Shown piece by piece: positions 22,038 to 34,289 of a stretch of DNA of 64,000 nucleotides. The stretch's first letter is position 1; each line of letters starts with the position of its first letter. The translations under genes were made by a program, and so were the position numbers. The notes beneath the pieces are model-generated. The model saw only the letters and a program-made list of their open reading frames with translations. It had not been told where the DNA came from and searched no databases. The stretch comes from Amorphophallus konjac. Lineage: Eukaryota > Streptophyta > Magnoliopsida > Alismatales > Araceae. Location of the stretch: contig CM040118.1 of NCBI GenBank assembly GCA_022559845.1, positions 447,514,053 to 447,578,052 of the forward strand. Reading direction: 5' to 3'.

Positions 22038-23440
22038 CTACACCAGGGGTTTAGGCACTTCGGGCCTCAAATTCCCCAATTGGGTTACATAAGCTTTCCA
22101 CAGTTCCATGTCCTCATTTACAGACACCATTACCTTCAGTGGAACACTTGCCTTCCACGATGCTTTAATTGCCTTCACATCGTTTGCATCTCCCTCCGTA
22201 CCTAGCTCTCTCTTCCTCAGAGGAGGAATTTCAGATAACATTGGGAATGAATGGCGAGGGAGGCCGATCTGAGTATAACACCGATGTGCATTGTACAGAG
22301 CAAACTCAGTCGCGCCGACCAGCTGCACCTCTGCATCTGGGAAAGACCTCGTGAGGAGTTCACATGACAGTAAACATGTTGGCGCATAAGTGAACATGTT
22401 CTGCATCATAGTGCTGTAGTGATTCCTCCAGTCTTCGCGTTTCTTCAACCAAGGAGCGCGATTTACCACATTACCACTAAAGCCTAACACATCGGCTATG
22501 TGGTAAAGTGGACTTTGTTGGAAGATTTTTGAGGTAGTCGCCATCCCCTCGTGGTGGTCAAATTTGAAATGCAAGTCAATCCAGCAATTTAGAAGGAGTA
22601 TGCAACCGAAAGGAGGCTTACCCATGCTGGAAGCTGTGAGACCGCTGTAGAGATAGGCAAGGATGGCGGGCCCCACTCTCTTTCCATTCCAAATCCCACA
22701 AATAGCGCTCAATTGGTCCTCCTCCACTATGTTGTCTGTATAAGGAAATAGGAGAGCTCCCGCTAAGCAGATTGTGAACCCCTTCATCAGTTTCTCCAGC
22801 TGATCATCACTTGTCGATTCTTCCAGGGCACTCATGGTCCATTCTGCAAGCTTTTGTAAGTTAATTCCCTGTCGAGTTTGGACCGCCTTGATAGCCTTCG
22901 ATGGCATGAAACTTCCGAGAACCTCCTCAGAAGTCACATTTTTCAGCATGCGCGAGATCTTTATCTTGCCATCCTTCTTAAATCTCTTCAAACCGAGCAG
23001 CAACTCCACCTCCTCAAGAAGAATTGTTGCTTCAAAAGTGGGGAAAATGAAGGTGTGAGTTTGAGGGTGCCAAATTTCTACTAGTGCACCCATGGCTGCC
23101 CAATCCATGTAAATCTTATCATAGTGTTTGGCGTGAATCACCAGTCCTTGGAGATGCCATTTTGAAATCACAGCTCTCATGCCAATGGTTATATTCGAAG
23201 TGAGCTTCGATAGCCAGGGCAGCTTTGAGAATTTCCTTGGGCCCGGGAAGAGAGGATATGGCTGAAAAGGAAAGGAAATGTCGAGAAGGTGAAGGAGAAG
23301 TCATACAGAAACTAGAAAATGAGTCAACTCACCAGTCCTGAGTGAATTCTTTCACTCAGATGCCCTTCAAGGTCCCTAAGCCGTTGGATCTCATTGCTAG
23401 CCCTGCTTCTCTTCACGGGACGCGAGGATTCGCCTTCCAT
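22038..23440 (-). CDS. Plant mobile domain (PMD) protein gene 2, two exons, antisense to element B
   Basis: Exon 1 is 23440-23333 (36 codons, MEGESSRPVKRSR..) with donor GTGAGT. The 71-bp intron ends TTTTCAG. Exon 2 is 23261-22038. Both exons are in phase 0 and together encode 443 residues without a stop. The PMD signature is at about residues 100-123 (WHPQTHTFIFPTFEA, then ILLEEVELLLGL). The rest has the W/L-rich helical character of the family (GLTASSMGKPPFG, LLNCWIDLHF). Exon 1 and the position and phase of its intron match PMD gene 1, so the two are paralogues, but the PMD cores are strongly diverged. Further 3' exons may have existed (21470-21990). A role in host silencing or in helping the element is inference. 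Confidence 0.83.
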
Positions 23441-23528
23441 CTCAAGTCAAAGGGCTAAGATCACTCTTTCTCTCCCTTGCTTCTCTTTAGGGAATTCGTG
23501 CTTGTGCTTCTTCTTGGTTCGCATATGA

Positions 23529-23542
23529 GCTACTTATAGAAT
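23529..23542 (-). promoter_or_regulatory. TATA box of PMD gene 2
   Basis: ATTCTATAAGTAGC on minus, about 95 bp before the ATG at 23440, nearly the same distance as in PMD gene 1. Confidence 0.65.
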
Positions 23543-23599
23543 AGAAAGGAATCAAGGTCGTCATCAACAGTTTGTCGTGTTGTGATTATTAATCCTGTA

Positions 23600-23760
23600 T
23601 GATTGGTCATGTTATGATTATGTCTTTTGATGATTGTGTTAATAACTCTGTCTTGTCATGATTGTGTTCATAATTCTATCTTGTCATGATTGTGTTGATA
23701 ATTCTGTCCTATCATGATTGTCTTAAATAACTCTGTCTTCATGATTGTATTTTGTCATCA
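23600..23760. repeat. Short tandem repeat of about 29 bp
   Basis: Four to five imperfect units containing TCATGATTGTGTT and ATAA(T/C)TCTGTC, upstream of PMD gene 2. Confidence 0.8.
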
Positions 23761-24599
23761 TTGTGAAATTGTTCTATGTAAATTTTAAAGAAAAAAGCAA
23801 AAGAGAAAAAAAGATTAAAAAAAAAGGAAAAAAGGAAAAGAAAGAAAAAAGGAAAAATGGATCATCACTTTTCCACATGTATATCTCCGCATTGTGTCAT
23901 GCATTACATTTAGTCCGAGTCGTACGGATATGCCGTTAAGTGGTGATAGAATGGGGACGATGGTTCTGTTTGGTGTGTCGATAAATGGGCTCTGGCTCAT
24001 TACTGGCTCATCAAATCGGTATCTTGACCCACTCTCCGCAGCTTAACCTTGGCCAGTTCGTCTCATTGTGAAAATCATTCACTTAAGTCGATTGTGCAAG
24101 CCACTGTGTTTAAACACTCTGAAATGTGAGATATTCCATTCTGAGTCGAGTACTCAGTTTTCCCGAGGTTGCCTTGGGCTGTTTCTCTGAAAGAGACCAT
24201 TGTTTGGATTTGTCCCCAAATCATCTTTTTATTCCCCTCGGACCCACCTTGGCTGTAGCACTTCCACAATGGCTGGTAACCGCTCCCCAATGGTGAAACC
24301 TGAGGTTTACGACCCAGGTACTTTCGCACCGCGAAATTGGTCCTTTTAGTTGTAAGTGCCCCAGTGCACATTTTGTCATTCCTTGTTTGTTATCATCCAA
24401 ACAATGGTCGATTTCGGAGGACCTTCTTCAAGGTTACTTCGATAAAACTTGGGAAAGATTCCCATCAGGAAAATGATGAAGGCGTGTCTCATCACACCTT
24501 GGCACCTGCTTTTCACTTCACTCCATTTCATTCCAATCCACTTCATTCCATTCCATTACATGTCATGTCCCTACAAAGCAGATGCCAAGGCGGGGCAGC
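23761..24599. other. Non-coding right end of element B internal region with polypurine tract
   Basis: An A-rich stretch (23780-23860) is followed by mixed sequence. CCAAGGCGGGGCAGC lies directly before the 3' LTR (24585-24599) and is the likely polypurine tract. No gene is recognised. Confidence 0.55.
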
Positions 24600-27500
24600 T
24601 GTAGACACGCCATTTTCACATTTTTCGTAGGTAAATCTCATATTACACCGTGATGCCCCAAAGTGGCTTACGTATTTGGCTTTATGTGGGTGATTAGTCA
24701 TTTTTCAGGGTTTTACATAAAAAAAAGAGAGATAAAAAAATAAAAAAATTAGGAAAATACAACAAAAAGGAAAGTTTATATATTGAGAAAAGCATACAAA
24801 TATACAAAAAAATAAATAATAATAAAACTTATAAAAATAAAAATCCAAAAAATTGAGAAAAGGTTAAAAATAATAAAACAAAATAAATCTCAATAAACAC
24901 TTTTATTTTTGTGTAAAAAAAATGAAAGCTTATATATATGTGTATATATAAAAATGTAAAAGGAAATCAATATAAAAACACAAAAAATATAATGATATAT
25001 CTACTTATCTTTATACTAATCTTCACTTTCTTTTCATTAATCGCATCTTTGTTATTGTTAATCTCCACTCATACGTCTTCATCTTATGCACACCACCACC
25101 TTATCTCTCTTCCTCATACATCTCCATCTCACTTTCTCACACTTTTGTCTCTTACACACAGCCGCCCGGCAGAGAGAACCTCCTCTTCCCCACCACTCTA
25201 ATCATTCATTCCTCTCTTAATAATTTTCTCCAAATCCCATCTAAGCCTATCCGACACTTCTCTCGTTCACCCTCATCTCATCTACACATATGTCATCTCC
25301 CCACCCAACATTCTACACTCTCCCTTCGTCTCTTCTATTTCTCTCGAATCTTCAACCACCCCACTCACTCTTTTCCTTTCTCCTCTAAACACTCAGTTAA
25401 AACCTATATCCCATCCATCACCCCCACTCCCCATTTTTTATTATTCTTCTCTCTAGATCTTTCCAAATCTCTCATCCATAACCTTCTGTACCCACATCAT
25501 CTTTCTCATTTTGGTTTTCTCCCAACTTCTCATATCAACCCACGTCCTTCTCTCCTTTTCTCATTTATCTCCCCACACCCCCTCCATAGCCATGGCCCAC
25601 TCCTCCATTCTCATCTCTTCCCCTCTCTAACCTCTCCCATCCCCCTCCTTCTAGCAGCATCGAACTCACTCACCCCCCCTAGGACTTTCTTCCCCCCTCC
25701 TCTTGCGGCTTCGTCTCTCTCTCCCTTCCATTTTTTTCTCTTCTTTTTCTTTCCTAACGCTCCCACCTCACATCTCTCTCCCCACTCCTTCTCTTCACTG
25801 CTGCACCCCCTCTCACCTCACATTCCTCTCTCACCACTACACACAGCAACATCCACCTTGCCACTCCTCCACTGCACCGCCTACGCGCCTCCGCCGCCAC
25901 CTCCGCGCCCCTCTCTCCCCTTCCGTTTTCTCCTCTCCCTCCGTCTTCTCTCCCCCCGTGTCTCTCTTCCTCTCCCTCCGTGTTTCTCTCTTCTTCTCTC
26001 TCCCTCTCACTCACCCACTCTCTCTAACTCCACCTACGTAAACCACCTCCACCTCCCTTTTCTTTCTCTTCCTCCCTCTAACACACAAAAAACCACGGCC
26101 CTCTCCTTTTCCCCCGCGCGACTCTCTCCCTCATTGGACCTCTGCCGAGCCCCCTGCCGGTCTCCCCTCTCGCCCACGGCAACCCCATACCACCGCCGTG
26201 AAGCCAGCAGCACCACCGTGAAGCTTCCCTTGCATGCCCCCGCGTCGCCGTGAAGCTCCCCCGCCGTCCGCCTCCTCGGCACCGCCAACGTCGTCCACCT
26301 CAACACCGCCGTTGCAAGCTCCCGTCCGGCCACCTCGTGAAGCCACCGGCTGCACCGCCACTGGCCACCTCGCGCCAGCATCACCGAAGCCCCCCCCCCA
26401 CCTTGCCGTTAGACTCCCACATCGCTGCCCAAGTTGCCGCCGACTGCCCCCCGTCGAGCCTCACCGCCGCGGCAGGTCCCCCACACCGTCGTCGTCCATC
26501 CGCCACCACCTCCGGCTACCGCACGCGCACCAACCCCGGCACCATCTCGTTGTCGTTCCCGTCTACCGCGGCCACCCTCGCAGCTCCTCCTTTCTCCGCC
26601 GCCGCCGTCGTCTTCACCGGCAGCCACCTTCCGTCTCCCTCTCTCTCTCTCTCTCCTCTCTTCTTCTCTCTCCCTCCCTCTCTCGATCTCTCTCACTTCT
26701 GTTTTGTTGATCTTTTCCCCGCCGGTTTTCTCTCCCTCCCTCTCTCTTCCGTTCTCTCTCTATCTCTCTCTTATTTTATTATTTCTCTCCCCTCTCTCTT
26801 CCTCTCTCTCACCCTCTCTCTTCCCCTCTCTCACCTCTCTCTCTCCTTCCCTCTCTCGATCTCTCTCTCCTTACCTCTCTCTTTTATTTTTCTCTGCTTC
26901 TTTCTCTCAGCCTCATGTGATTTCTATCTTTCCCTTTTTTTATTATTTCCCTCTCCCTCTTCTCTCCGTCCGTCGAATTCCCTCTCATGTTGCCTTTCTC
27001 TTCCTTTTCGGGTTTACACTGCACATTCACATGCATTCCTTTCACTTTCATGTTCACTGCACATGCACATGCACATGCACTACTTTCATCTTTCACAATC
27101 ACGTACACACATGCACATAGCTCCACACACGTATGCACTGCTCCTCCTTTTTTTTACTTTGCATGTCCACACACAGTCACACTCACATGCACATAATCTT
27201 ATATTCACGTACACACACATGCACTTGATTACCTTTTTATTTTGTTTTACTAGTATATTCCCCTCCCTTTATCTATATACACCTACATAAATATACTTAT
27301 ATATATATTTACTTATATACATACAGAATAGAATATATATATGTACATATTATATATAGTATATACATACATATATATATTCTATACCTATATTATATGT
27401 ATATATATATATATTAGTATGTTAAGATACTCATGTGTCTGAATTTATATTTTTGCGTGTTATATGTTTATGTAATGTATTTAAGACATCTATGTAACAG

Positions 27501-28599
27501 TTTATAGAAATATATTGATTCACATATATAGTTTGTATGCTTCTATATATATATATATATGTATATAGTTAAACACACGTGTGTATGTTTATTTATATGT
27601 AAATATTTTATTTATTTACATTAGTTCACTGTCGTGCAGGAATAAAAGCGGCCTTCGGCCCAATCAACGCTCCCGCGTGTTCCCGTACACGGGGAAGCCG
27701 TCTCGTCCCACCACTTGCTCGCCCGTGCTTGCGTCGCCATCAGCGACTCTGTTTCTTGTTATTTTATTTTATTATATTTTTAGTCTATTCTTCAGTCATT
27801 AGTGTCTTATCTCATAATTATTATTGTATCAGTATTCTGACTTAGTTGTTATTTCTGTGTTTGTTCTTTTTGCAGGGTAACCACTTAAGCCCTCTTCTTC
27901 GGCCAGTCGAACGAAGAGGAAGAAGGAACCCACGCAACTCCCGTGTCAAAGGCAAAAGCAATCAACCAGTTCGGGACCCTCGGTCCCTGGCGATCACACC
28001 ACCAAACGCGTGCTTGTAGTAAATTTTACTTTATGTCTATAATACCCGCGGATAGCTAAAACCCGGGTCTGTTTGTACTATAATCGGCCGCGGTGAGTCA
28101 TTTCACCGTGGTCATTTACTTTCAGCACTTCCTTTCTGCACTTTGTTATATCACTGTTAAAACCTCGTAAGGATCAATGTCCTGCGGCGGTCTGTTTACT
28201 GTTTATATTCATGTTATTGTTATTGTGTGAGGAGTGATATGCCGTTCCAAATTCCGAGTCTACGTATGTCTTTGTGTCCGCCAACTTCTATTACATAGAG
28301 TCTTAGGTTCGCACTCGGTATATAGAAAGCTGTCCTCGGAATGGTAGGTCACGCCTACCGGGAAGGGGTTCAGTTTGCGTAAGAGGGTCTTCGGATCCCG
28401 TTCTCCGCCCTATACCGAAGGTCCGATAAGTCTAGGCTCCACGTCCCCGTACACAGTGGCCTTTCAGGTCATACTCTCTACCCTCTTTTCTACATCACCC
28501 TTTTTACGCACGCGTTTTCATTTCACAATCTTTTCTCTTTCACTCATAGAGGGAGAAATCCCATCTCTCTCTCTCAGTCCACCACGTGACGCGTTCACA
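24600..28599 (+). repeat. 3' LTR of element B
   Basis: 4000 bp, TGTAGACACG to GCGTTCACA. It is colinear with the 5' LTR with small indels in A-rich, CT-rich and TA-rich tracts, including a short TTATTTTATTATTT-bearing insertion near 26770. Confidence 0.93.
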
Positions 28600-28604
28600 C
28601 TTCT
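28600..28604. repeat. Target site duplication of element B, right copy
   Basis: CTTCT after GCGTTCACA; gag of element A resumes here. Confidence 0.93.
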
Positions 28605-31600
28605 CAGATCGGGTGCAGAGAAGAAAGCGGCCGAGTTTGCTGCTTTAAAACAAAGCAACTTGTCGGTTGCGGAATATGAAGCCCAATTTTCCAGATTATG
28701 TAAGTATGCCCCACACTTGGTGTCCACTGAGAAAATGAAGGCTAAAAGATTTCTGAACGGTTTGAAGCTTCAGTATATCAATCAATTAGCACCCTTGGAA
28801 ATCCAAATCTACGCAGAGATAGTAAGGAAAGCAGAAGTTTTGGAGGACACAATGGAAATGACTGACCGGATAAGAGGTCGGGATAAGAAGAAGGAACAGA
28901 CTACAAGTTCCAGGAATTTTAAACTCGGTAATGGTCAGAAGAGGCCTAATGGCGGGCCGAGTTTTTCTAAAAACAAGAAACCCAGGGAAGGCGAGAAGAA
29001 GATTGGACCAGCTATGCCGTCCAAGGTAGTTTGCAAGTATTGTGACCGTCCAGGTCACAAGATGGAAGAGTGTTGGCGCAAGTTAGGCGCTTGTTTGAGG
29101 TGTGGTAGCAGGGACCACCGAATTCTAGAATGTCCCCTTATTAATGAACTGGCAGCATCTGATAAGTTGCAAGGAAGTTTCAAGCGGCAAGGCAGGCTCC
29201 AAGCTCTCCAGGAGGTAGAGACCGAGACCCAGACTACCGAGGAAGGAGGTATTGTCGAAGGTACTCTTACTATTCTTTCCAAGTCGGCATTCGTACTTTT
29301 CGACACTAGAGCCACTCATTCTTTTATATATCTGAAATTTGCTAAGACTTTATCTGTGGAACCGGTGTTATTGGATACTCATCTTATGATATCCACCCCT
29401 ATTGGTTCAGGATCCGAGATTAAATATTATTATCCTTCTAGTGAAGTTTTGATCAATGGTTATAATTTATCTGCTGATTTAGTATGCATGAAGATGAAAG
29501 ATTATGATGTAATCATAGGGGCTGATTGGTTATCTAAGCATGGTGCTAGTGTTCATTATAAGTCAGAAGGGAAAGACAAATGATGTAATCATAGGGGCTG
29601 ATTGGTTATCTAAGCATGGTGCTAGTGTTCATTATAAGTCAGAAGTAGTGTCTTTCCCTGGACGTCCGGAACTTTCTTTCTCTGGCTCTAGGCTATCCAA
29701 GTCCGTGCCACTCATTTCGGCACTTCGGGCAGATAAGTTGTTAAGAAAGGGGTGTCCTGCATTCTTTGCTTTGATTTCTTTAATTGATAAGAAGGAAGTG
29801 GAGTTGAAGGATATCCCTGTTATTCAAGATTTTCCAGAGGTATTTCCAGATGAATTACCAGGTCTTCCCCTTGAAAGGGAGGTGGTTTTCTCTATTGATC
29901 TGATTCCTGGCGCCTCACCTGTTTCGTGAACTCCCTATCGTATGTCCCCTACTGAGTTAAGAGAATTGAAGGTGCAGTTGTTAGACTTGCTAGAAAGAGG
30001 GTTCATTCGTCCGAGTACTTCCCCATGGGGTACTCCTGTTCTTTTTGTAAGGAAGAAAGATGGTTCCTTGAGACTATGTATCGATTATCGTCAGTTGAAT
30101 CAGCTCACCGTAAAGAACAAGTACCCATTACCAAGGATTGATGAGTTATTTGATCAGATATCTGGAGCCTAGTACTTCTCAAAGATTGATCTCAGGTTTG
30201 GGTATCATCAGTTGAGGATAAAAGATGAAGATATTTTTAAGACGGCATTTCGTAGTAGGTATGGGCATTTTAAATTTGTGGTGATGCCGTTTGGACTAAC
30301 TAATGCTCCTGTAGCTTTTATGCCGCTAATGAATAGTGTGTTCCGGCACTACTTGGATCAGTGGGTCGTGGTATTTATCGATGATATTTTGATATATTTG
30401 AGGAGCAAGGAGGAGCATGAAAGGCACTTGAGAATGGCATTGCAAATATTGAAAGAGCATCAGCTATACGCCAAGTTTAGTAAATGTGAGTTCTGGTTGC
30501 AAGAGGTATCTTTTCTAGGCCACATTATTTCTAAAGAGGGAATTGCGGTAGACCCTTCTAAAGTTCAGGCTGTACGTAACTGGGAAAGACCTGTGAATGT
30601 AACTGAGATCAGAAGTTTCTTAGGCTTAGCAGGCTATTACCGAAGGTTCATCAAGGATTTTTCCAAGATTACAGTGCCTTTGACAAGGTTAACTCGCAAG
30701 GAGAATTATTTTGAGTGGACTGATGATTGTGAGAAGAGTTTTTAGACTTTGAAGGAGTGTTTGACCACTGCCCCAGTTTTGGCCTTGCCCTTGGGTGGAG
30801 GAGGTTTTGAAGTTTTTACCGATGCTTCAGAAATCGATTTAGGTTGCGTATTGATGCAACGAGGGAGAGTGATAGCTTATTCCTCCAGGCAGTTGAAAAA
30901 ACATGAAGAGAATTACCCTGTGCATGATCTGGAATTAGCAGCTGTTGTGTTTGCTCTTAAGATATGAAGGCATTATCTTTATGGAGAGACTTTCACCGTA
31001 TACTCAGACCATAAGAGCTTAAAATATCTATTTTCTCAAAAGGAGCTGAATATGAGATAGATAAGGTGGTTAGAGTACTTAAAGGATTTCGACTTCTCCA
31101 TTGAATATCATCCCGGAAAAGGGAATGTGGTAGCAGATGCTTTAAGCAAGAAGCCGACAACTAGACTAGCCAGTTTGATGCTTCATGAGTGTAAGTTGTT
31201 AGAGCAGTTTGCCAATTTAGATATTACAGAAAAGGAAGATCGAATCTTGGTGGCTCATGTCCAGCTTCGTTCAGAATTGCTAGCAGAAATTAAGCAGTTG
31301 CAGGATAATGACCCTATGCTCGTTGAAATTAAAGAACTGATGGCTAGTCGCCCCGATTTTATGTTAGCTGTTGATGGGAGATTGTTGTTCTGAGGGAGAA
31401 CATGTGTCCTTGATGCCATGGAAATAAAGAAGAAGATTTTTGAAGCGCACAGATCTAAGTATACTATACATCCAGGAGCTACAAAGAAGTACAGAGATTT
31501 GAAGAGAACTTTCTGGTGGCCGAACATGAAAAGGGAAGTGGCCGATTTTGTGAGCAGGTGTTTAGTATGTCAACAAGTTAAAGCAGAGCATTTCAGGCCT

Positions 31601-32687
31601 ACTGGGAAATTAAAGCCTCTTGAAATACCACAATGGAAGTGGGAAAGAGTCGGTATGGATTTTATTATGGGTTTACCCCGAACACGAGGAGGCCTTGATG
31701 GAATTTGGGTGATCATTTATCGACTAACGAAGTCTGCACACTTTTTGCCTATTAAGTTAAGTGGACTGTGGATATTCAGCCCTGTATGTGAAGGAAATAA
31801 TAAGATTACATGGAGTGCCTGTATCGATCATATCTGACAGAGACCCCAGGTTTTCATCTCACTTTTGGAAAGGACTACAAGCATCATTAGGCACTCGTTT
31901 TAACTTCAGTACCGCTTTTCACCCTCAGACTGACGGGCAGATTGAGAGAGCAAACCAGATTGTTGAAGACATATTGAGGGCTTGTATAATGGATTTTGGA
32001 GCCAGTCGGCATGAACATTTACCTTTGATTGAATTTGCATACAATAATAGTTACCAATCCAGCATTCAAATGGCACCGTTTGAAGCCTTGTATGGCAGGA
32101 GTTGTAGATCCCCTCTTTGTTGGGAAGAAATTGGTGAGAAGCAATGGCTCGGGCCAGATCTTATCTCAGAATCCTCCAAGAATATCCAAGTTATCAAAGA
32201 CCGTTTGAAGGTCGTACAGTCCAGACAAAAGAGCTATGCAGATAATAGAAGAAGGGAGCTAGAATTTTAGATTGGGGATCGTGTATTTCTGAAAGTGTCA
32301 CCATCAAGAGGAATTAGAAGATTCGGAATTCGAGGCAAGTTAAGCCCGAGGTTTGTTGGCCCATTTGAGATTTTAGAGAGGGTAGGCGAAGTTGCCTATA
32401 GATTGGTCCTACCACCACAGTTAGCTGGTATTCACGATGTGTTCCATGTATCTATGCTTCGGAAGTATGTGTATGACCCTTCGCACATCATCCAACATGC
32501 TGATTTGGAATTGAAGAAAGACTTATCTTATGAAGAGAAGCTTATCAAGATATTGGACTTCAAGCAACAGCAACTCAGGAATCAATCTATTCCGATGGTC
32601 AAGGTCCAGTGGAGTCGGCGAGGAGCAGAGGAAGTAACATGGGAATCCGAAGATGCAATCAGGAAAATATATCCCGAATTGTTTTAA
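28605..32687 (+). pseudogene. gag-pol: gag (C-terminal part) and pol of element A with chromodomain integrase, decayed
   Basis: Order: gag tail; two CCHC knuckles (CKYCDRPGHKMEEC and CLRCGSRDHRILEC, 29032-29135); protease with active-site D-T-R where C has D-T-G (29302-29310); RT with FIDD (about 30373-30384); RNase H ([10 protein letters not shown], about 30815; HDLELAAVV); integrase zinc domain (HPGATKKYRDL..CLVCQQ, about 31465-31575) and core (GMDFIMGL, DRDPRF, DGQIERANQ); GPF..F-type C-terminal segment; chromodomain ([14 protein letters not shown], about 32600-32650). In-frame stops compared with C occur near 29926, 30169, 30743, 30965, 31055, 31391 and 32267, with a frameshift near 31755. 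A 65-bp duplication interrupts it after the protease. In intact relatives this polyprotein gives the reverse transcription and integration machinery. Confidence 0.92.
29505..29645 (+). repeat. 65-bp direct duplication in pol of element A
   Basis: 29505-29569 and 29581-29645 are identical, starting TGATGTAATCATAGGGGCTG and ending AAGTCAGAAG, with an 11-bp spacer GGAAAGACAAA. Unit plus spacer is 76 bp, which shifts the frame. Confidence 0.95.
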
Positions 32688-32730
32688 GGTTGGTTATTAT
32701 TTAGTTCACTGAATTTGGGGACCAAATTCC

Positions 32731-32745
32731 TTAAGTGGGGGAGGG
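32731..32745 (+). other. Polypurine tract of element A
   Basis: TTAAGTGGGGGAGGG immediately before the 3' LTR, the usual plus-strand primer site. Element C has the similar AAGTGAGGGAGGG. Confidence 0.88.
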
Positions 32746-34284
32746 TGTAGCATCCTGCATTTATTATTATTATTATAATATTTCCACATAAGTTAATTGG
32801 CTCAACCTCTAAAGAAATTATTAAAAATCTAGAAAAATATGAATCTAGTGTAAAATTAAATTTGTAACAACTTTGTCTTAAGGTAAAAGCCCAAAATAAA
32901 ATTCGTGAAGGCCCAATTTTGCGTTTTTATCAATTTTTCGTGGGTTAGAAGACCTAGTTTAACCATCGCGTTTTGGGTCCAATTCAAGCCCAATTGTGCT
33001 CCAATTCGAGCCAAACCCTAGCCCATTATTAGGTCTTTGCTTTCTCTTCGAAAACCCTAAGTCTAGACGCTTCTACTGGCGGCGGTGGCGGTGGATTAGA
33101 ACCTTATCTGAAGTTTTCACCGGAGTTTCACCATTGGACTCTTCAACCAATTCGATCGCTAGGAGTCCCTATAGGTTCTATTTTTTGAGGGCTTTCGATG
33201 CTCTATAACCCTATTTGCACCAGCGGCGGGTGGCGCAGCCGATTGTGACCAGACGTGGGAGAATTTGGGCGTTCTAGGAGCGGTACCTAGGGTTCCGGCG
33301 ACCTCTCTTCTAGTCCTTCTTTTCTTCGAGCGAAAGGTAGGTGTCCCTTAGGCCAAACAAGAATCTAATAATACCATCTTGTGCGTCTCCCTGAGCCCTT
33401 TCTTTTGATACCTAATTGCCCAATTTTTGTTCACCATATTATTCGAATATCATGTTTTACTCCGAGGTATACAAAAAGGGCAACTTTCATGATTATTAGT
33501 TAAAGGTTTAATCTTGTTGTTTTAGATCTAAATCAAAGCATGCTATCTTGTACGAAATTTTATGCACTTTCCAACGGTAGTATTTGACCTAAAATTTGTT
33601 CATTTTATCATGAGAAATCGAAGTTTTTAGTGTAACATATCAAGTTCATCGTTGGGGGGTTCCCAGGTTTATGTGACGCATCTTTCAGAGACCGTTACGA
33701 TGTGACGGCCACACGACAGACCGTCACATGAGCCTGACAGCCCCACGACAGACCGTCACATGAGCCTGACAGCCCCACGACAGACCGTCACATGCCCCTG
33801 TGTTTTAAAATTTTTAAGATTTTACCTATTTAATTTCTGATACGTAACGCACCTACTATGGACCGTTACATTCTTGTAACGCCCCTTACATAGACCGTCA
33901 CGTTCTTCTGGCAGGGTGTTTTTAAACTTTAATTCATGCGTTTTAACCAGGGACTTGCTATGTTTTAGTATGACTTCTTGATCTGTAATAATACAGAACG
34001 TGATAATAACCTAGTATCATGAACATTAAGTTTTAAATTCTACATGAAAGTTGTTAGATAGTTCTAAAATGAATGATCATATGAAAATTGATAGAAACCT
34101 TTAATACTTGTATAAATTCTGATCTATGCAAGATGTATATTATGATCTTAACATTATTGTTTGATAGTCATGCCACTCCGGTGGGATTCACTGACCGCAC
34201 CGTCTTGGTTTCCATGTTTATTAGCCTCAATTCTTGTAATAGATGGGACTCTCCGCTGGATATTCCTTCCGTCGGACTAGGACC

Positions 34285-34289
34285 ACTAT
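34285..34289. repeat. Target site duplication of D, left copy
   Basis: ACTAT; right copy at 37578-37582. The uninterrupted site is visible in the 5' LTR of A as ACCACTATTATGAG. Confidence 0.93.

Larger units (their letters stand above)
5848..28599 (+). mobile_element. Element B: Tat/Ogre-like Ty3/gypsy element, pol-deleted, carrying two antisense PMD genes
   Basis: It is 22,752 bp long with LTRs at 5848-9813 and 24600-28599, TG..CA ends and TSD CTTCT, inserted in gag of element A. Internal order on plus: leader with an inverted-repeat array, proline-rich ORF (10936-14864), integrase (14936-16129); then on minus two PMD genes (17987-20620 and 22038-23440). Long LTRs, the integrase type and the antisense ORFs between pol and the 3' LTR match the Tat lineage, where antisense extra ORFs are known (Grande, RIRE2, Retand). 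Protease, RT and RNase H are absent, so movement would need enzymes from another element. The first 600 bp of the two LTRs differ by one substitution and two small indels by eye, so insertion looks recent. Confidence 0.9.

Noticed and set aside
28375..29583. A 402-codon ORF crossing from the 3' LTR of B into gag of A
   Set aside because: A chance in-frame fusion across the insertion junction; the real gag frame is shown by element C.
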